This document shows positions 35,111 to 46,853 of a DNA stretch of 64,000 nt, in pieces; position 1 is the stretch's first letter; each line of letters starts with the position of its first letter. This stretch comes from Epiperipatus broadwayi (lineage: Eukaryota; Onychophora; Udeonychophora; Euonychophora; Peripatidae), in NCBI GenBank assembly GCA_028023455.1, contig JAQFVV010000457.1, forward strand, positions 374,001 to 438,000, given 5' to 3'. The notes beneath the pieces were generated by a model that searched no databases, was not told where the DNA came from, and saw only the letters and a program-made list of their open reading frames with translations. The translations under genes were made by a program, and so were the position numbers.

Positions 35111-37439
35111 TATATATATGCACTTTCCAACAACCTACAATTTAAAACTAGATCATATGAAAGTTGGACTTTTTTCAGATTTTAATCAGATGTGATTTTT
35201 TTTTCCGGATATCTGAAAAACTGTTATCAATCTACCTATCTATCTATTGGTAACTAAATAAAGCTTATTATTATTCTTAGCTAAAGAATACCATAATCTT
35301 TAAACTATCACCAGACAATTTTCTTATATACATGCACATATGCAAAAAATACTTAAACTGTTATGAAAAGTAAAATTATATTTCAAAAGAGTGTGTAGAC
35401 AATTATTAATTATTATGGCTTTAATATTTAAAATTGCTAAGCCAGATTTTCAATTTCAATGCAGTACATATAAGAACTGGTATTTTAATTTATAATGAGT
35501 ATATATATATATATATTGAAATGGATAATGTCTTATCCATTTTATGGACAACCATCTGATCTTATACATGAGAGTGAGCTGGAATAATTGGCATGAGAAT
35601 AGCATTACATAGATTCAAATCATAATAAGTCCTCAAATTTTATCTACTTGATAGATGAATACAAATATAGATTTTCCTCTAGTTATCAACTTATGTCTAT
35701 CATTCAACATCACAACAAGTTTTAGCAGCTAGATAATTATTGTATATTGAGTTTATTCACTGGCGTTTCATTAAGTTAATTTATTATTGATTATTTTCTA
35801 ATAATAATAAATTATTATTATTCTAACTAAATTAAAAGTTATAAAACTTATTTATTTTAGTTAATTAAGAAACATAAATAAATAAGACTCCATTGATGTA
35901 TAGTTCGAATAGTATTATTCTATATACATTTTAGCTGATTCATAATCAAGCTATTATCTTTTAAAACTTTATCACATCTATAAGTATTAGCCTTCCTTTT
36001 ATTTCATGTTCATTTGATTACTGCAGTAGTATAGATTAGGGACTTAAGGTACTAGATGATCAAAATCTTTTCTGGATTTAATTTATAATTATTAGGGTAT
36101 ATATATAAAAAAGTTATAAAATAAAATAAAAATATCTTAGAATAAATTATTAGAAGTGATAATTGAAATTTTATAAGGGATTATTAAAAGTAATATTTTA
36201 AAATAAGAATAAATAATGCAATAGGTTTGATTATAAGAGATTAAATTTAAGAAAAACTAAATAATAAATTGTATAAAATAGGTTAGAATAGTTGAGATAG
36301 TTTTCCTTATCAAAGATTAAAATTTAGACTTAGAAAAATGTACTTAAAAGCATCCTGGCCGATGCTATGACACTTGAAAAAAAAAAAAAAAAAATTTTAA
36401 TATCATGTTTGTATGAATTGTTTACTACAAAAATAACATAACTGGGTAAAATAATATTAAAGAAAATAGATTTTAAAAGTTTAATTACAAAAGTAATTAA
36501 AAGATTATGACTGGTTTTAATTAAAAAGTTGCATTATGTGTTTGGAGATAAAAGATTCAAAAACAAAATATAAATTCGATCAATTGAATAATTATAGTAA
36601 TTTGAAAATTAAATGTAATTAAAATAAACTGAGGTCAACTATCAAGAGGTCATCAAGATGTTGAAACAAGAGGGGAAATAGTATATATAATCAGGATTTT
36701 CTTGAAATTATTATTCTTTGATTCTTGTTCTTATTTGTGTTTCATTCTATATCATACTGTCATTATTATGATTGACTAAGACAAACAAAGCATAAACTGC
36801 CAAAATACTACCAAGGGTCCATCATTGATGAATCTGAAAGGCTATATTTAAAGGAACCTGACTGTGAATGCAACAAAAAAATGCTGAAATGTCAAATATT
36901 TTTAAGTAAGTTCATTAAACAGGATTGTAGGACAGAGAAAAGAATTCCCACCTATCTAAAAAATGGAAAGGATAGTATAATTGTGCCCTGGAAAAAAAAA
37001 GTGGTAATGAAATAAATCAAGTAATGCATGCAATCGAGGGAAAAATGCTAACCTACATCGAAATGTAGACAGAAATCTGGGTATAAAATAATAAGTTACT
37101 ATTTAATAATCATATATGTAAATCCAAAGATTACAAAAAAACAAACAAACAATCCATTTATTGATTAGACTAATATTGCAAAGCATTAATAATTTTAATT
37201 TTATTTTATAATGATTTCTGAATATATATATATATTTACTTTTATAGCTAACTATATTTTATTATATATAATCTATATAAATAGTGTAAATTATTTAATT
37301 AATTGATAATGGAGAAGGCAAATTATGTTATTTAAGAAATATCATCGATTGCTGTTTAATTTGTAAGTACGATTTTTTTCAAGTTATATTTAAACAATTC
37401 AGAAAACAAAATCCACTTTGACTTTTCTTTTATATATAT
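35111..37439. other. Intron sequence with old repeat remnants
   Basis: AT-rich with several (TA)n tracts (35108-35120, 35501-35517). The stretch 36640-37080 has higher complexity and poly-A segments and may be decayed transposon sequence. No domain could be recovered. Confidence 0.4.
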
Positions 37440-37566
37440 ATAATCTTGTAATTAAATATTAGTAAATACAGTAATCAAAAATTTTGAAAAGTACAAAAAA
37501 TATAATCGTCACTTAGGAGGGCTTTCGACTATTTTCATAGTCTTTGTCAACTAATACTTTGAAAGG

Positions 37567-37921
37567 TTAACCATCCCATAATTCCGTGATCTTAATGCTT
37601 GCTGCCTGCCTATTGATTAAGTCTTGCTTGTATTTATATATTAGCATAGCTTCCTTTATTTTCGTTTTATTGTTATTTCTTTCAGTTTGCAATATTTTTA
37701 TATTATTATAATTGAAATTAAAAGCATATATACATGATTTATTATGGTCGTAAAAAATGGAAACTGATATGTTATTATTACCCTTGCAATTTTTTTTCAT
37801 ATTTTGAACCCTTTTTAATAACAGCAAGTGCTCTTTAGTTCTTTTCTCCAATGTATATCTCGATTCCTCTATATATACACTACCACATCTACATATCCAT
37901 TTATAAATGATGCAATTTTTA
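37567..37921 (-). pseudogene. Penelope-like GIY-YIG endonuclease domain
   Basis: The minus-strand frame, followed upstream of the first ATG-like codon, reads CIIYKWICRCGSVYIEESRY then TLEKRTKEHLLLLKR. This aligns in layout with the GIY-YIG nuclease (GIYkI.C.CG..YIG...R.l..R.kEH). GIY has become IIY and YIG has become YIE. Downstream are FYDHNKSC, NIKILQTERNNN, KIKEAMLIYKY and NRQAASIKITELWDG, the usual end of Penelope-like proteins (ill...N...R.kEa..I). The lost glycines make activity unlikely. Confidence 0.75.
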
Positions 37922-38076
37922 TTTATAAATGAGGTTTTATCTTTATAGAGTTATTTATTAATTTATTTAATGTAGGAGGTGCATAAAATGCAATGTCATG
38001 CATACCTTTATAAATTTCCTTATGAAATTTGCTCATTGATTTGAAATATATGGTATTGAAACCCCAATTTTTTTTA

Positions 38077-38331
38077 TTAGTTAGAAGAATCAACCTTATT
38101 ATTAATATTTTTTATATTTTTATATTTATATTTCATATTAAAATTTTTAATAGTATAATAAATATGATTGTCATTATAGCCAACATTTAACAATTCATTA
38201 GAATACATTTCAATATTTTTGCCTTTATCATTCCTGAATAAGAAGGATTTCAAATCTGCCATTTTATGTGACATTGGTACTCTTGATTTATATGGAATAT
38301 AACCTCTTTTTGCTGTTGGTTTAATAGTCAT
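38077..38331 (-). pseudogene. Penelope-like reverse transcriptase, thumb region
   Basis: The frame reads FLDLKITRNRCKLDYYMTIK then PTAKRGYIPYKSRVPMSHK and LKSFLFRNDKG. This is the conserved block after motif C in Penelope-like elements (FLDl.i.r......vyrKpT....Yi...S.hp..~K......l..R). An in-frame stop lies shortly before FLDL. About 140 bp upstream, in another frame, LYYRYVNDILYV (38475-38510) is motif C with the first catalytic Asp changed to Asn (YVND for YVDD). Confidence 0.72.
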
Positions 38332-38519
38332 ATAGTAATCCAGCTTACACCTATTCCTAGTTATCTTAAGATCAAGAAACTAAACACACATTAAATTTTA
38401 ATCTTTTTGATCCATTTTAAGCTATTTATATTATTTAATTCTTTAAACAAATCTTTAATTGTATTTGGCTTGCCACATACAAAATGTCATTGACATATCG
38501 ATAATATAAAGTAATATTT

Positions 38520-38845
38520 TTTTTATTTTTACGACCATAATAAATTCATGTATATATGGTTTTAACTTCAATTATAATAATGTAAAAATATTGCAAATTG
38601 AAAAAAATAACAATAACATGAAAATAGAGGAAGGTATGCTAATATATAAATACAAGCAAGACTTAATCAATAGGCAGGCAGCAAATGTTAAGATCACGGA
38701 ATTATGGGAAGGTTAAGCTTTCAAAGTAATACTTGACAAAGATTATGAGGATAGTCGAAAGTGCTCCTAAATGATGATTATATTTTTTGTACTTTTAAAA
38801 ATTTTTGATTACTGTATTTACTAATATTTAATTATAAGATTACGT
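38520..38845 (+). mobile_element. Inverted partial copy of the Penelope-like 3' end
   Basis: On the plus strand this repeats, with moderate divergence, the last part of the GIY-YIG frame (TACAAGCAAGACTTAATCAA, GGCAGGCAGCAAATGTTAAG) and the 3' untranslated region including the GTCGAAAG hairpin end. Together with 37440-37765 it forms inverted arms of about 325 bp. Penelope-like elements are known for such attached partial copies. Confidence 0.75.
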
Positions 38846-38899
38846 ATATTGCTTCAAAGAAATACAGATATCGATTTATAATATTATTACATATATAAA

Positions 38900-38945
38900 T
38901 ATACTAGCTGTACCCATGACTTTGCTCATGTTAGTAGAATAAAAT
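38900..38945. repeat. Possible transposon terminus word
   Basis: ACTAGCTGTACCCATGACTTTGCTCATGTTAGTA resembles a widespread invertebrate repeat end of the form CTAGCTGTACCCG.G......G. Recognised from memory of the pattern only. No partner end was found. Confidence 0.2.
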
Positions 38946-40357
38946 AATATAATACAATATGTAGCTGTTTCTGTATTTATGTATTATTTACATGAAATAA
39001 TAATACATGAGTTATCAACAACAACATCACAAAAAATTTAACTTTTACGATCAGTTATACTACTGAATAATCAACTTTTAGTATTTTATTTTAAATATAT
39101 TTCTCACATGATAAACTAATTAGTATGATTAATTATTAAGCATACACTCTGATATATAATATATTCAAGACATGTGAAAACACAAAAACATGTAGCAAAG
39201 TTGCTTAATAACAAATAATAAGCATTTGTAAATAATAATTAGTTTCATGGAATTTGTTCCTGGTATACTATTTACAAGTTATAATATATTTAAATATGCA
39301 TTTTTTCCCCAAAAGTTTTATTGTAATTAAATTTTATTCCATTAAACAGGTATATTTCTAATTTGAATAATTTCATATAATGTTTATTTATATACAGCAA
39401 TTAAATTTTAAGAGATTGTTTCTAGCATTCTATTTGTAATAGAAATGCATTAATGTGATTTTCAATATATATATATATACATATTTCTATTGAATAGAAT
39501 CATGCATTTCTAATATCATCATATTATCATACAGAAAGGAGAGATAAGACTGATTTAGTCTCTAGGGTCATCTGATTATGTCTCTGTTCCTGGCTAAAAT
39601 ACTATAAATTTATGAGATAGTTGACTTTCTTTATGCATTGACATAAGTGCCTAACTATTTATTCATTTTCATGCTTGGGTATGGTTCAGTTAATAAATTT
39701 CATTAACAAATATTATTATTGACAATGGCAATAATTGTAATATGCATGGCCAAGTAAAAAAGTAACAGGTACTTTCCCCAAACTGCCTGAAGTTTCATCT
39801 CTGAATGAATATGCTATTTATCACAAAAATTGCAAGGTATTATCATGTATTGTATATATAAAGAATAATATATATTTTAAGGATTCTTTAAAATATTGTA
39901 TTGGATAATTTTTAATATTGTTTAAAAGTATATAATTTATAAAGTAGTTAATAAAAGATTAATTTATTATGCACATTGCTATTATTTTTAAAAGTAAAAA
40001 AAATATTGTATTTGATAATTTTTAATACTGTTAAGTAATTTATAATGCACTGTAAAAAAATTAGCCTTTTTGTAATTACTGTAAATTGCATTTTTTGAAT
40101 GTAAATAATGTGAGGCTACTGTTCACATTTATTTTTATTGATTTATTGCTTAAAGTGAGCTAAGTATCATAGCTTATGTATACTTATATAAAGGATAGGT
40201 AGATAATAGATAAATAAAGGATAGAGAAAAAAATATTTTTCCAATACAATAGTTATCTTTTTTTTATTTATTGTGGACACTTTTTAGAAGATAAATAATG
40301 AGAATCTATCTCTCATGTTTTTTTTTTATTTCTTATATTTAGCCTATTTTTTTTATT
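38946..40357. other. Intron sequence (between exons B and C)
   Basis: AT-rich. Short (TA)n tracts near 39467-39480. No gene seen. Confidence 0.5.
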
Positions 40358-40471
40358 ATCATATCTATATTATATAGTATTTGAATTAATTAATGGAGGT
40401 TAATATTTTTACAATCATATCTATATTATATAGTATTTGAATTAATTAATGGAGGTTAATATTTTTACAAT
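40358..40471. repeat. Two-copy tandem repeat, 56-bp period, essentially identical copies
   Basis: ATCATATCTATATTATATAG starts at 40358 and again at 40414. Both units contain TTGAATTAATTAATGGAGG. The identity of the copies implies a recent duplication, or an assembly duplication. Confidence 0.9.
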
Positions 40472-42237
40472 CAGACAAATATTCATGCCATTTTAAAATT
40501 TTCATTCTCACATGTTAATTAAATATATTTAAAACTTACTCTATCATGTGAGAATATAATTAAAGGAAATGTTAAAAGTTTATCAAATGCAGTAATAATT
40601 CTCATGCTGTGCCAACAATATCTTAAAATTTATTTTTTCACAAGTTAAATATATTTAAACTGATATCCCTAGAAGTTTATTAATTTCATAGTAAAGGTAT
40701 GTATTTTTCTTGCTGGAGCCATATTTTAAATTTTACTTTAACACATGTTAAATATCCTAAAAGTTTATTAAATTCATTATTATAACAAAAATAAATTGTC
40801 ATTATTGAAATGAGAAATTGAATACATGGTACAAACACAATTTAATAAATTTAAAATACATTTGCCTTGCTTTACCAAAAACTATACTTTTAGTTAAAAA
40901 CATTTTCCAACTCTGAAATCTTTTAATTAGTATTGTCCTCTTTTTGTTTATTTAAGACAACATTTATGTATGGTTACAATATATAGATTTTCCACACATT
41001 TTTATTTTGGAAATTACAAATTTTTTAAAAATAATTAAAGCAAAAATTTATTTGATAATAAAATTTTATACATATAAAAAAAAATGAAAATCATGCAAAA
41101 TTCTTCAAGACTGATGAAATATTTATTGAGTTATAAAATCATAAACAAATAAATGAGCTTTCACATTTATGTAGTAATATAGATATGGTTAATGTAAATA
41201 TAGAATTTATTAAAATTTGTTATTTCCTTTAAAGACAGAAAAAAAAAATCTGCAAATACAATAATCATTTTTAAATACACAGAGTGTGTACATGTGTGAA
41301 CATATATGAAATGTCCAATATTAGTATAAATTATCACCATTAGAAAAAAAAAAACCCTTATAATCATTGTAATTTTATAATAAACTTATTATTATTTAAA
41401 TATGATCAAGCTCATCTTGTACATAGAATTAACTCTCACATTAATTGCCATGCAGTATACTTTCATGGGATTTTGGACTTATAATATAAAGCAATTATTT
41501 AGATCATTAGTTTATATGGTTAAATATACTATATTAATGATGATGGACCTATTAATGGTTTCTTAATTTTGAGATCAGATTCACAAGGATCATCTCAGTT
41601 AATTAAATTGGAATAACTTTTAAAAGGCATTCAGACCTAAAGTGGCTACTCCCTAGATTTATTGTTATAATAAGTATAGATGTACCAAGAATTACATTGA
41701 AGAGGCTCTTGAAAGTCAAATTTCATATTAGATATCTATGTGTGATTTAGCTATGAAGCTAAAGATAGATGAAATAATGATTTTATATTTATGAGGTTGT
41801 CAACACATAGAATTATATTTGTGCTGCATTGATGATCAGGGAATTTGTTTAACAGCAAATATACCCAATCATATAAATACATTTATATTATCATTTGGGA
41901 TTAATAAAATTAACATTTTAAGATTAATCTGGCTACGCTTTACACATATTACAGAAAATGTGAGTGGTATTATAACTTATTACATATTTATATTTCACAG
42001 GTACCTATGAATCATAAATTAAGTGATAGTTTGGAAGTGATTATTAGAGAAAATCATTACTAGTTAGTTAATTTCTGTTTACCATTAAATTCAAAATAAT
42101 AATTTTAGTTATTAATAATTTAATGAATACCTGATTAATTGACAATAGGAATGAAAGTATATTTATCATTGCAAAGAAATCAAGTCATATATCACATGAT
42201 CTAATTTAAAAAAACTTGTATTATAAATATTATCGAA
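40472..42237. other. Intron sequence (between exons B and C)
   Basis: AT-rich. The frames at 41167-41367 and 41819-42010 have no support. Some stretches (41540-41780) look like old interspersed repeats by complexity alone. Confidence 0.4.
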
Positions 42238-42344
42238 TGAGCTTACCAATAGCTCTTAACAAGCTTTTTCAGAATATCCCTAACCCCAGATTGGTTTCTG
42301 CTTCTAGTTCCTTAGTAAGGTGCTAGGATATTCAGGCATTAGAT
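42238..42344 (-). repeat. SINE-like segment, inverted arm 1
   Basis: Inverted copy of 42509-42615. It shares AGCTCTTAACAAGCTTTTT, CCCTAACCCCAGA and GGTGCTAGG, at roughly 85% identity over 107 bp by eye. In minus sense it contains GAAACCAATCTGGGG, the counterpart of the AAACCGGTCTGGGG core of arm 2. Confidence 0.75.
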
Positions 42345-42479
42345 TAGCTAAAGCTATTAATATATTGTATATCTGAATTTAGTTCAGTTCCATATGGCTA
42401 TTTAAGTTAGATAGCTGGATTTGAAGACATATAGATGTCTGAAAATTTCAGATTTTCTACTTGATAGTTAATCATTATA

Positions 42480-42615
42480 TAAAGTGCTGTGCTTGACCTG
42501 GCATTTTAAATCTAATGTTTGAATACCCTAGCACCTCACTTAGGAAGCCAGAAGCAGAAACCGGTCTGGGGTTAGGGACATTCTAAAAAGCTTGTTAAGA
42601 GTTATTGGCAAGATC
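42480..42615 (+). repeat. SINE-like segment, inverted arm 2
   Basis: Contains CAGAAGCAGAAACCGGTCTG then GGGTTAGGG. The related core CCAGAAACTAGTCTGGGG recurs at 43045-43062, so at least three copies of one family lie within 900 bp. Confidence 0.7.
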
Positions 42616-42665
42616 ATTAAATAATATATTTATTGTGAAAGAAAATATTTTATGATAATTATAAT

Positions 42666-42758
42666 ATCACATGATCACTATCTCATACTAGCACAATAAT
42701 TGTTATTAAACAATTCAATAACAATTATTGTGCTAGTATGAGATAGTGATCATGTGAT
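42666..42758. repeat. Perfect 42-bp inverted repeat with 9-bp spacer
   Basis: The left arm 42666-42707 (beginning ATCACATGATCACTATCTCA) is the exact reverse complement of the right arm 42717-42758. The spacer is AAACAATTC. The outer end of the right arm (GTGATCATGTGATG) is the opening word of the SINE-like family, also seen at 7305. The palindrome is therefore a head-to-head junction of two family starts, or a hairpin MITE. Confidence 0.92.
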
Positions 42759-43170
42759 GTTTAGTGGTTTAACACCAATCCTGCCTAATAGGATAATGGT
42801 GGCTATGGTTGTTAAAGAGCCAAAGACACCAAAATGTATGGGTGCTGAATTGAGTTCAAACCCATATGACTATATAAGCTATTGAGCTTGGATTGAAAAT
42901 ATTAATAGTGTTTTCAATTTCATTCTCATAGTTTTGTAGTTAAATAGAGTTAAAAGGTGGGTGCTGGAGGGTTGCATTAGATCCTAAGATCTAGGTGCAG
43001 TGCTTTCAGATCCAAGGCTCCTCACTGATGAAGGCCACAAGCCAGAAACTAGTCTGGGGATATTGGATGAGTAGGCATTAGATAGGGATTTTATGCACAA
43101 GCCTTCTGGCATCCATTGATTGCTCTTGTTAGCACAAGATGGCACTACTATATGGAGAGTGTTGTTTTGT
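42747..43170 (+). repeat. tRNA-derived SINE copy, about 420 bp
   Basis: It opens with GTGATCATGTGATGTTTAGT, has an A-box-like TGGCTATGGTTG (about 42800) and a good B box GAGTTCAAACCC (42851-42862) some 50 bp apart. It then has a body with CTCCTCACTGATGAAGGCC and CAGAAACTAGTCTGGGG, and ends in CCATTGATTGCTCTTGTTAG then GGCACTACTAT. The same 3' words occur inverted at 7123-7268, which supports one dispersed family. The boundary is approximate and no flanking duplication was found. Confidence 0.6.
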
Positions 43171-43811
43171 TTTGAATTGTTTAATAATTATAATAATTTG
43201 TAAATATTGCTTTTTTATTTATTTATTTAAATAGTGTGTGTGGTTTACATATTAATTCCATGTCCACAACATTGGAGTAACTCAGGATCTATATGATTTG
43301 GCCTGGTATTACACAGAGGTTATTTAGTGACCGTGTTTATCGTCACATTTTAAGAAAACATTTCCCAATCCAATTAATATAAATAAATAAATGTTTGGGA
43401 TTTTCTGATGTTTAATGTCAGTAGCACCCATATCAGTTTGCACACAACTAACTCACAACTAAGCTGCAATTAAATTTGAATAAGCTGCCCATTACAATAT
43501 ACATATATAGAAGATTTACTATAATAAATTTTAGCTTAGCTTTGATAAAGAAGCATTGCATCAAAAGTCTGAATTAGCAATTTTAAATATTAATCCTATA
43601 ATAATTATTAATTGTCTGCACATACTTATAAAATATAATTTTATATGTATATAGTTCATTACAGAGTAAAAAGAGTTTTTCTGGCAATAAAGAAGATGGT
43701 CTTCCTTATCAGATTTAGCAACTATATAGTGGTAACAATTTCCTTCTTTTATTTTATACTCTTTAGATTAATAAATACAATTGCAATAAAAAATATTTAC
43801 TGTAACTTTAC
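43171..43811. other. Intron sequence next to exon B
   Basis: AT-rich with some SINE-like complexity at 43250-43480. Antisense frame 43645-43860 overlaps exon B on the other strand and is a shadow. Confidence 0.5.
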
Positions 43812-43854
43812 CTCAACAAAGTCATCTGGAATACTAAATGATGAGGATGCTGGT
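43812..43854 (-). CDS. Host gene exon B
   Basis: A 43-bp micro-exon: acceptor TTTTTTATTATAG, donor GTAAAG. Its first base completes Arg (AG from exon A plus A). The remaining 42 bases encode PASSSFSIPDDFVE and end in phase 0, matching exon C. The serine-rich, charged composition suggests a linker. The call rests on perfect phase agreement on both sides, since 43 bp alone would be weak evidence. Confidence 0.65.
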
Positions 43855-44999
43855 CTATAATAAAAAAAAAAAAAGTACAATATATATAAAAATGGATCTA
43901 TAGAATATATTATAGACATCCTTAATAAGAAATATGTTAAAGTCTGTATATATTATCTACATAATCTCTCAATATATCTAATATAATTAAATATTTACAA
44001 ATACAGCTTAAAGACAATTCAGAGTGGAAAATAAATTATAAGTTATAACCATATCTAAACAATAATAATTAAATTAATAAATATACAAGTTGAATATAAT
44101 CTAAACAAAATAAAAAATGAAAAATTCATGTTCAGGCCAAAATTGAAATACTTCTAGTGATTAATGAATGGAATGTTGAAAATAGTAAAAAAAAATAAAT
44201 AAAGCAGAAAAAATATTTAGTAATTCAATGATATTTTTATTTTAAAGCACAGGATTAAATTCATACCCAGGATTAATGACCCTACAAATCATCCTCTATC
44301 ATTCCAGTTGTTAACTTTATGGATTCCTGTTTATTCAATGTACTTTAAGAAATGAATGTATAAAAATCAATATTCTCCCTAAATAAAATTCTTTTAAAAC
44401 TAATATATGAATAGATTTTTGACAGTCAATACTAGAAAAGCTTCAATTTGAACAGTAATAAAATTACCAGAACTGAATTGTGAAACAGATCATAAATTAC
44501 CCATGTGCAAGTTAAGCAAAGATTAAAAAAGATCAAACATTTATTATAATTTAGTGATAATGCTTACTGTTTTTAAAATTAACATAAAAAATTATTTGAA
44601 ATTTTAGATAAAATTGATAGTGAATCAAGTGAATCATAAATAAATCAAAATAATAATAATAATAAATGGTCAAAAAAATCAAATAAATGTCAAAAAAAAG
44701 AAGATATTCTGCATAAACAAATCAAAAAGCCAGAGTAAAAAATGATAAATATATTTTTAAGTAAATAAATTGAAAATATCAAAGGTTAGTCAGGAAACAC
44801 AAGAATTAATATTAGAAAATTTATATAAACATTGAAAATAAAATCAAGATTGAAAAATGAAATACGTTTTAAAAAGCTATTAAGCAAATCAGACTCATAA
44901 CTAACTTAACCAAGAAGCCTTTTAGACGAATAAAACATTATGAATACAAAATGGACTTGTTGCAATTTCTTTTTCCAGATTCATCAGAAGTCATCTGGA
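43855..44999. other. Intron sequence (between exons A and B)
   Basis: AT-rich. No feature seen. Confidence 0.5.
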
Positions 45000-45225
45000 T
45001 TTGATGTTTCTGGGTTACTTATGATTGCTGTTTTTACATGCTTCAGAAATGGAATTTAGAAATCTCTACTTATGTAATTGAGGAAATGCAAACCATGAAG
45101 CACTTAGTAAATAACTGTCAAATCTATAAATACCATGATAAAATCAAAAGATTTAATAAATTTTCCTACAAACCAATGTTGGCGAATAGTGAGCTATCTA
45201 AAAAATATTTACATAAATGAACAAA
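45000..45225 (+). mobile_element. Decayed non-LTR retrotransposon fragment, second copy
   Basis: The plus frame at 45038-45220 reads MLQKWNLEISTYVIEEMQTM then KHLVNNCQIYKYHDKIKRFN. This fits the post-RT tail of LINEs (HLL.KW...S..C.C...QTM.H.V..C). Cysteines expected before QTM are gone. The same segment is at 2115-2370. The ATG is incidental; this is not an independent gene. Confidence 0.45.
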
Positions 45226-46853
45226 TAAAAGAGAAAAAAAACTCTTTTGTTTATAAATAATAATGTACATGAAAATGGTTATTGTTTATGATATAAGCGG
45301 TTCTATTTGATTTCTCTTTCTTGTATTTTTTTTCTTATTCTCATCATTTTCTTTATTATCATTAGTTGCTTGAATTAAATTATTGGCCTGGTCAAGAGCA
45401 TCTCAAACCATTGTTTATTTCCCTGCATTAACTGGAACAATCAAATCAAATGTTTGTTCAATGATAGTCCCATCTTTTAATTACATATGCAACAACTTTG
45501 ATTTCAATATTTTTATGTATGCTAGTATATGGAGAATGTAAGTATAAATTTTTTTATTGTTGTTAATTTTTTCTTGCTACATTTGTTTTTCTGTGCTACT
45601 TTATGATAAATTTATACACTTATTGCTGAAAAAGTATCACAGAGCCTCAAATATTTCCCAAGTGAAAACCTCTCAAGACTAGATTCTATAATCATTTTTA
45701 ACTGAGAGAACTCATGTGATACTGACAAAATCTTATTAATAAACTGGATTAGCTTTGGATCTGGTTATGATATACTATTACTACATTAAACAAAGAAACA
45801 CACAACTTTTCTATTTAGTTCCAATATCTGCTTTAGGATCAAATTCATTGTATTTACTCTATTTCAGAGCCCATCTATGGAAACTTGAATAAGAATTCTA
45901 GATTGGCCTTCTTAGCTGAGTCCTTTTTCATCACATTTCCATTTTATGGTACCATTTAATTAAAAATATGGATATAATATAGAGTGAAAATTGTAAAAAA
46001 ATTATATGGATTCATATAAAACCAATGCAAGTTTTTAAAGAAGTAAAAAAGTATATTTAAAACTGTTTACTTTTAAATTTAGCTTTAATTTTCTCTCTAT
46101 CAAATTGTGACTGAATGTATGCCAGATACAGAAAGCATGTGAAATTTTGATGCTTTTCATATATAAATTTTCTATTGTAATCTTTTAAACCTACCACTAT
46201 ATTCCAATCCTTCATTTATTATTATATCAGCTATGTTTGTATTAATTTTCAATTATTTTTCCACTTGTCAATCAATAGATTTCTCATATCTTTCAGCCTC
46301 ATCATTAACAATCTATCATATATTAGATTTCTATATCTTGAACTTAAAATAAATGAAAAAGTTTTGGAATTATTTTGTGCCTAATATCAGAATACAAATC
46401 TCTAGTTGGGCAAATATTTCATTCATTTTTGTTATCCATAATATATTAAAATAAAAATATAATAATGATATCTGTCATATCTATTTCACAATGCGGAATA
46501 TTATTCAAAATGAAGAATCTTCATCATTTCATTAAAACATAAGTTTATTATATTTTTCCATATAATTCATTGTATTCATAAAGATAATCAAGTGATTCTG
46601 TCTTTGATAAGACATTGAAAGCTTTTCAAATTTTTTTTAAATATCATTCAAAGTTAATCTGATTTATAATGTAAAATATATATATTTAAAAATTAAAATA
46701 CAACTCTTTTTTTTCCTAAGTATGTACATAAGGAGATATGCAAATGCATATAATAGCATGCATATATAAAAAATATAATTAAAACATTTTTTCTCTTATC
46801 TAAAGAAAGTGAAAAAAAAAATTAATAAACTCATAACTTAATAATGACTTTAC
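45226..46853. other. Intron sequence (between exons A and B)
   Basis: AT-rich. No feature seen. Confidence 0.5.

Larger units (their letters stand above)
37440..38515 (-). mobile_element. Penelope-like element fragment (decayed)
   Basis: In element (minus) sense the order is end of reverse transcriptase, then GIY-YIG endonuclease, then 3' untranslated region. This combination is unique to Penelope-like retroelements. It is truncated at 38515, within the reverse transcriptase, and several frames are needed to read it. The 3' untranslated part contains a hairpin word GACTATGAAAATAGTC (plus strand about 37527-37542). The sequence from 37440 to about 37765 recurs inverted at 38520-38845. Confidence 0.8.
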
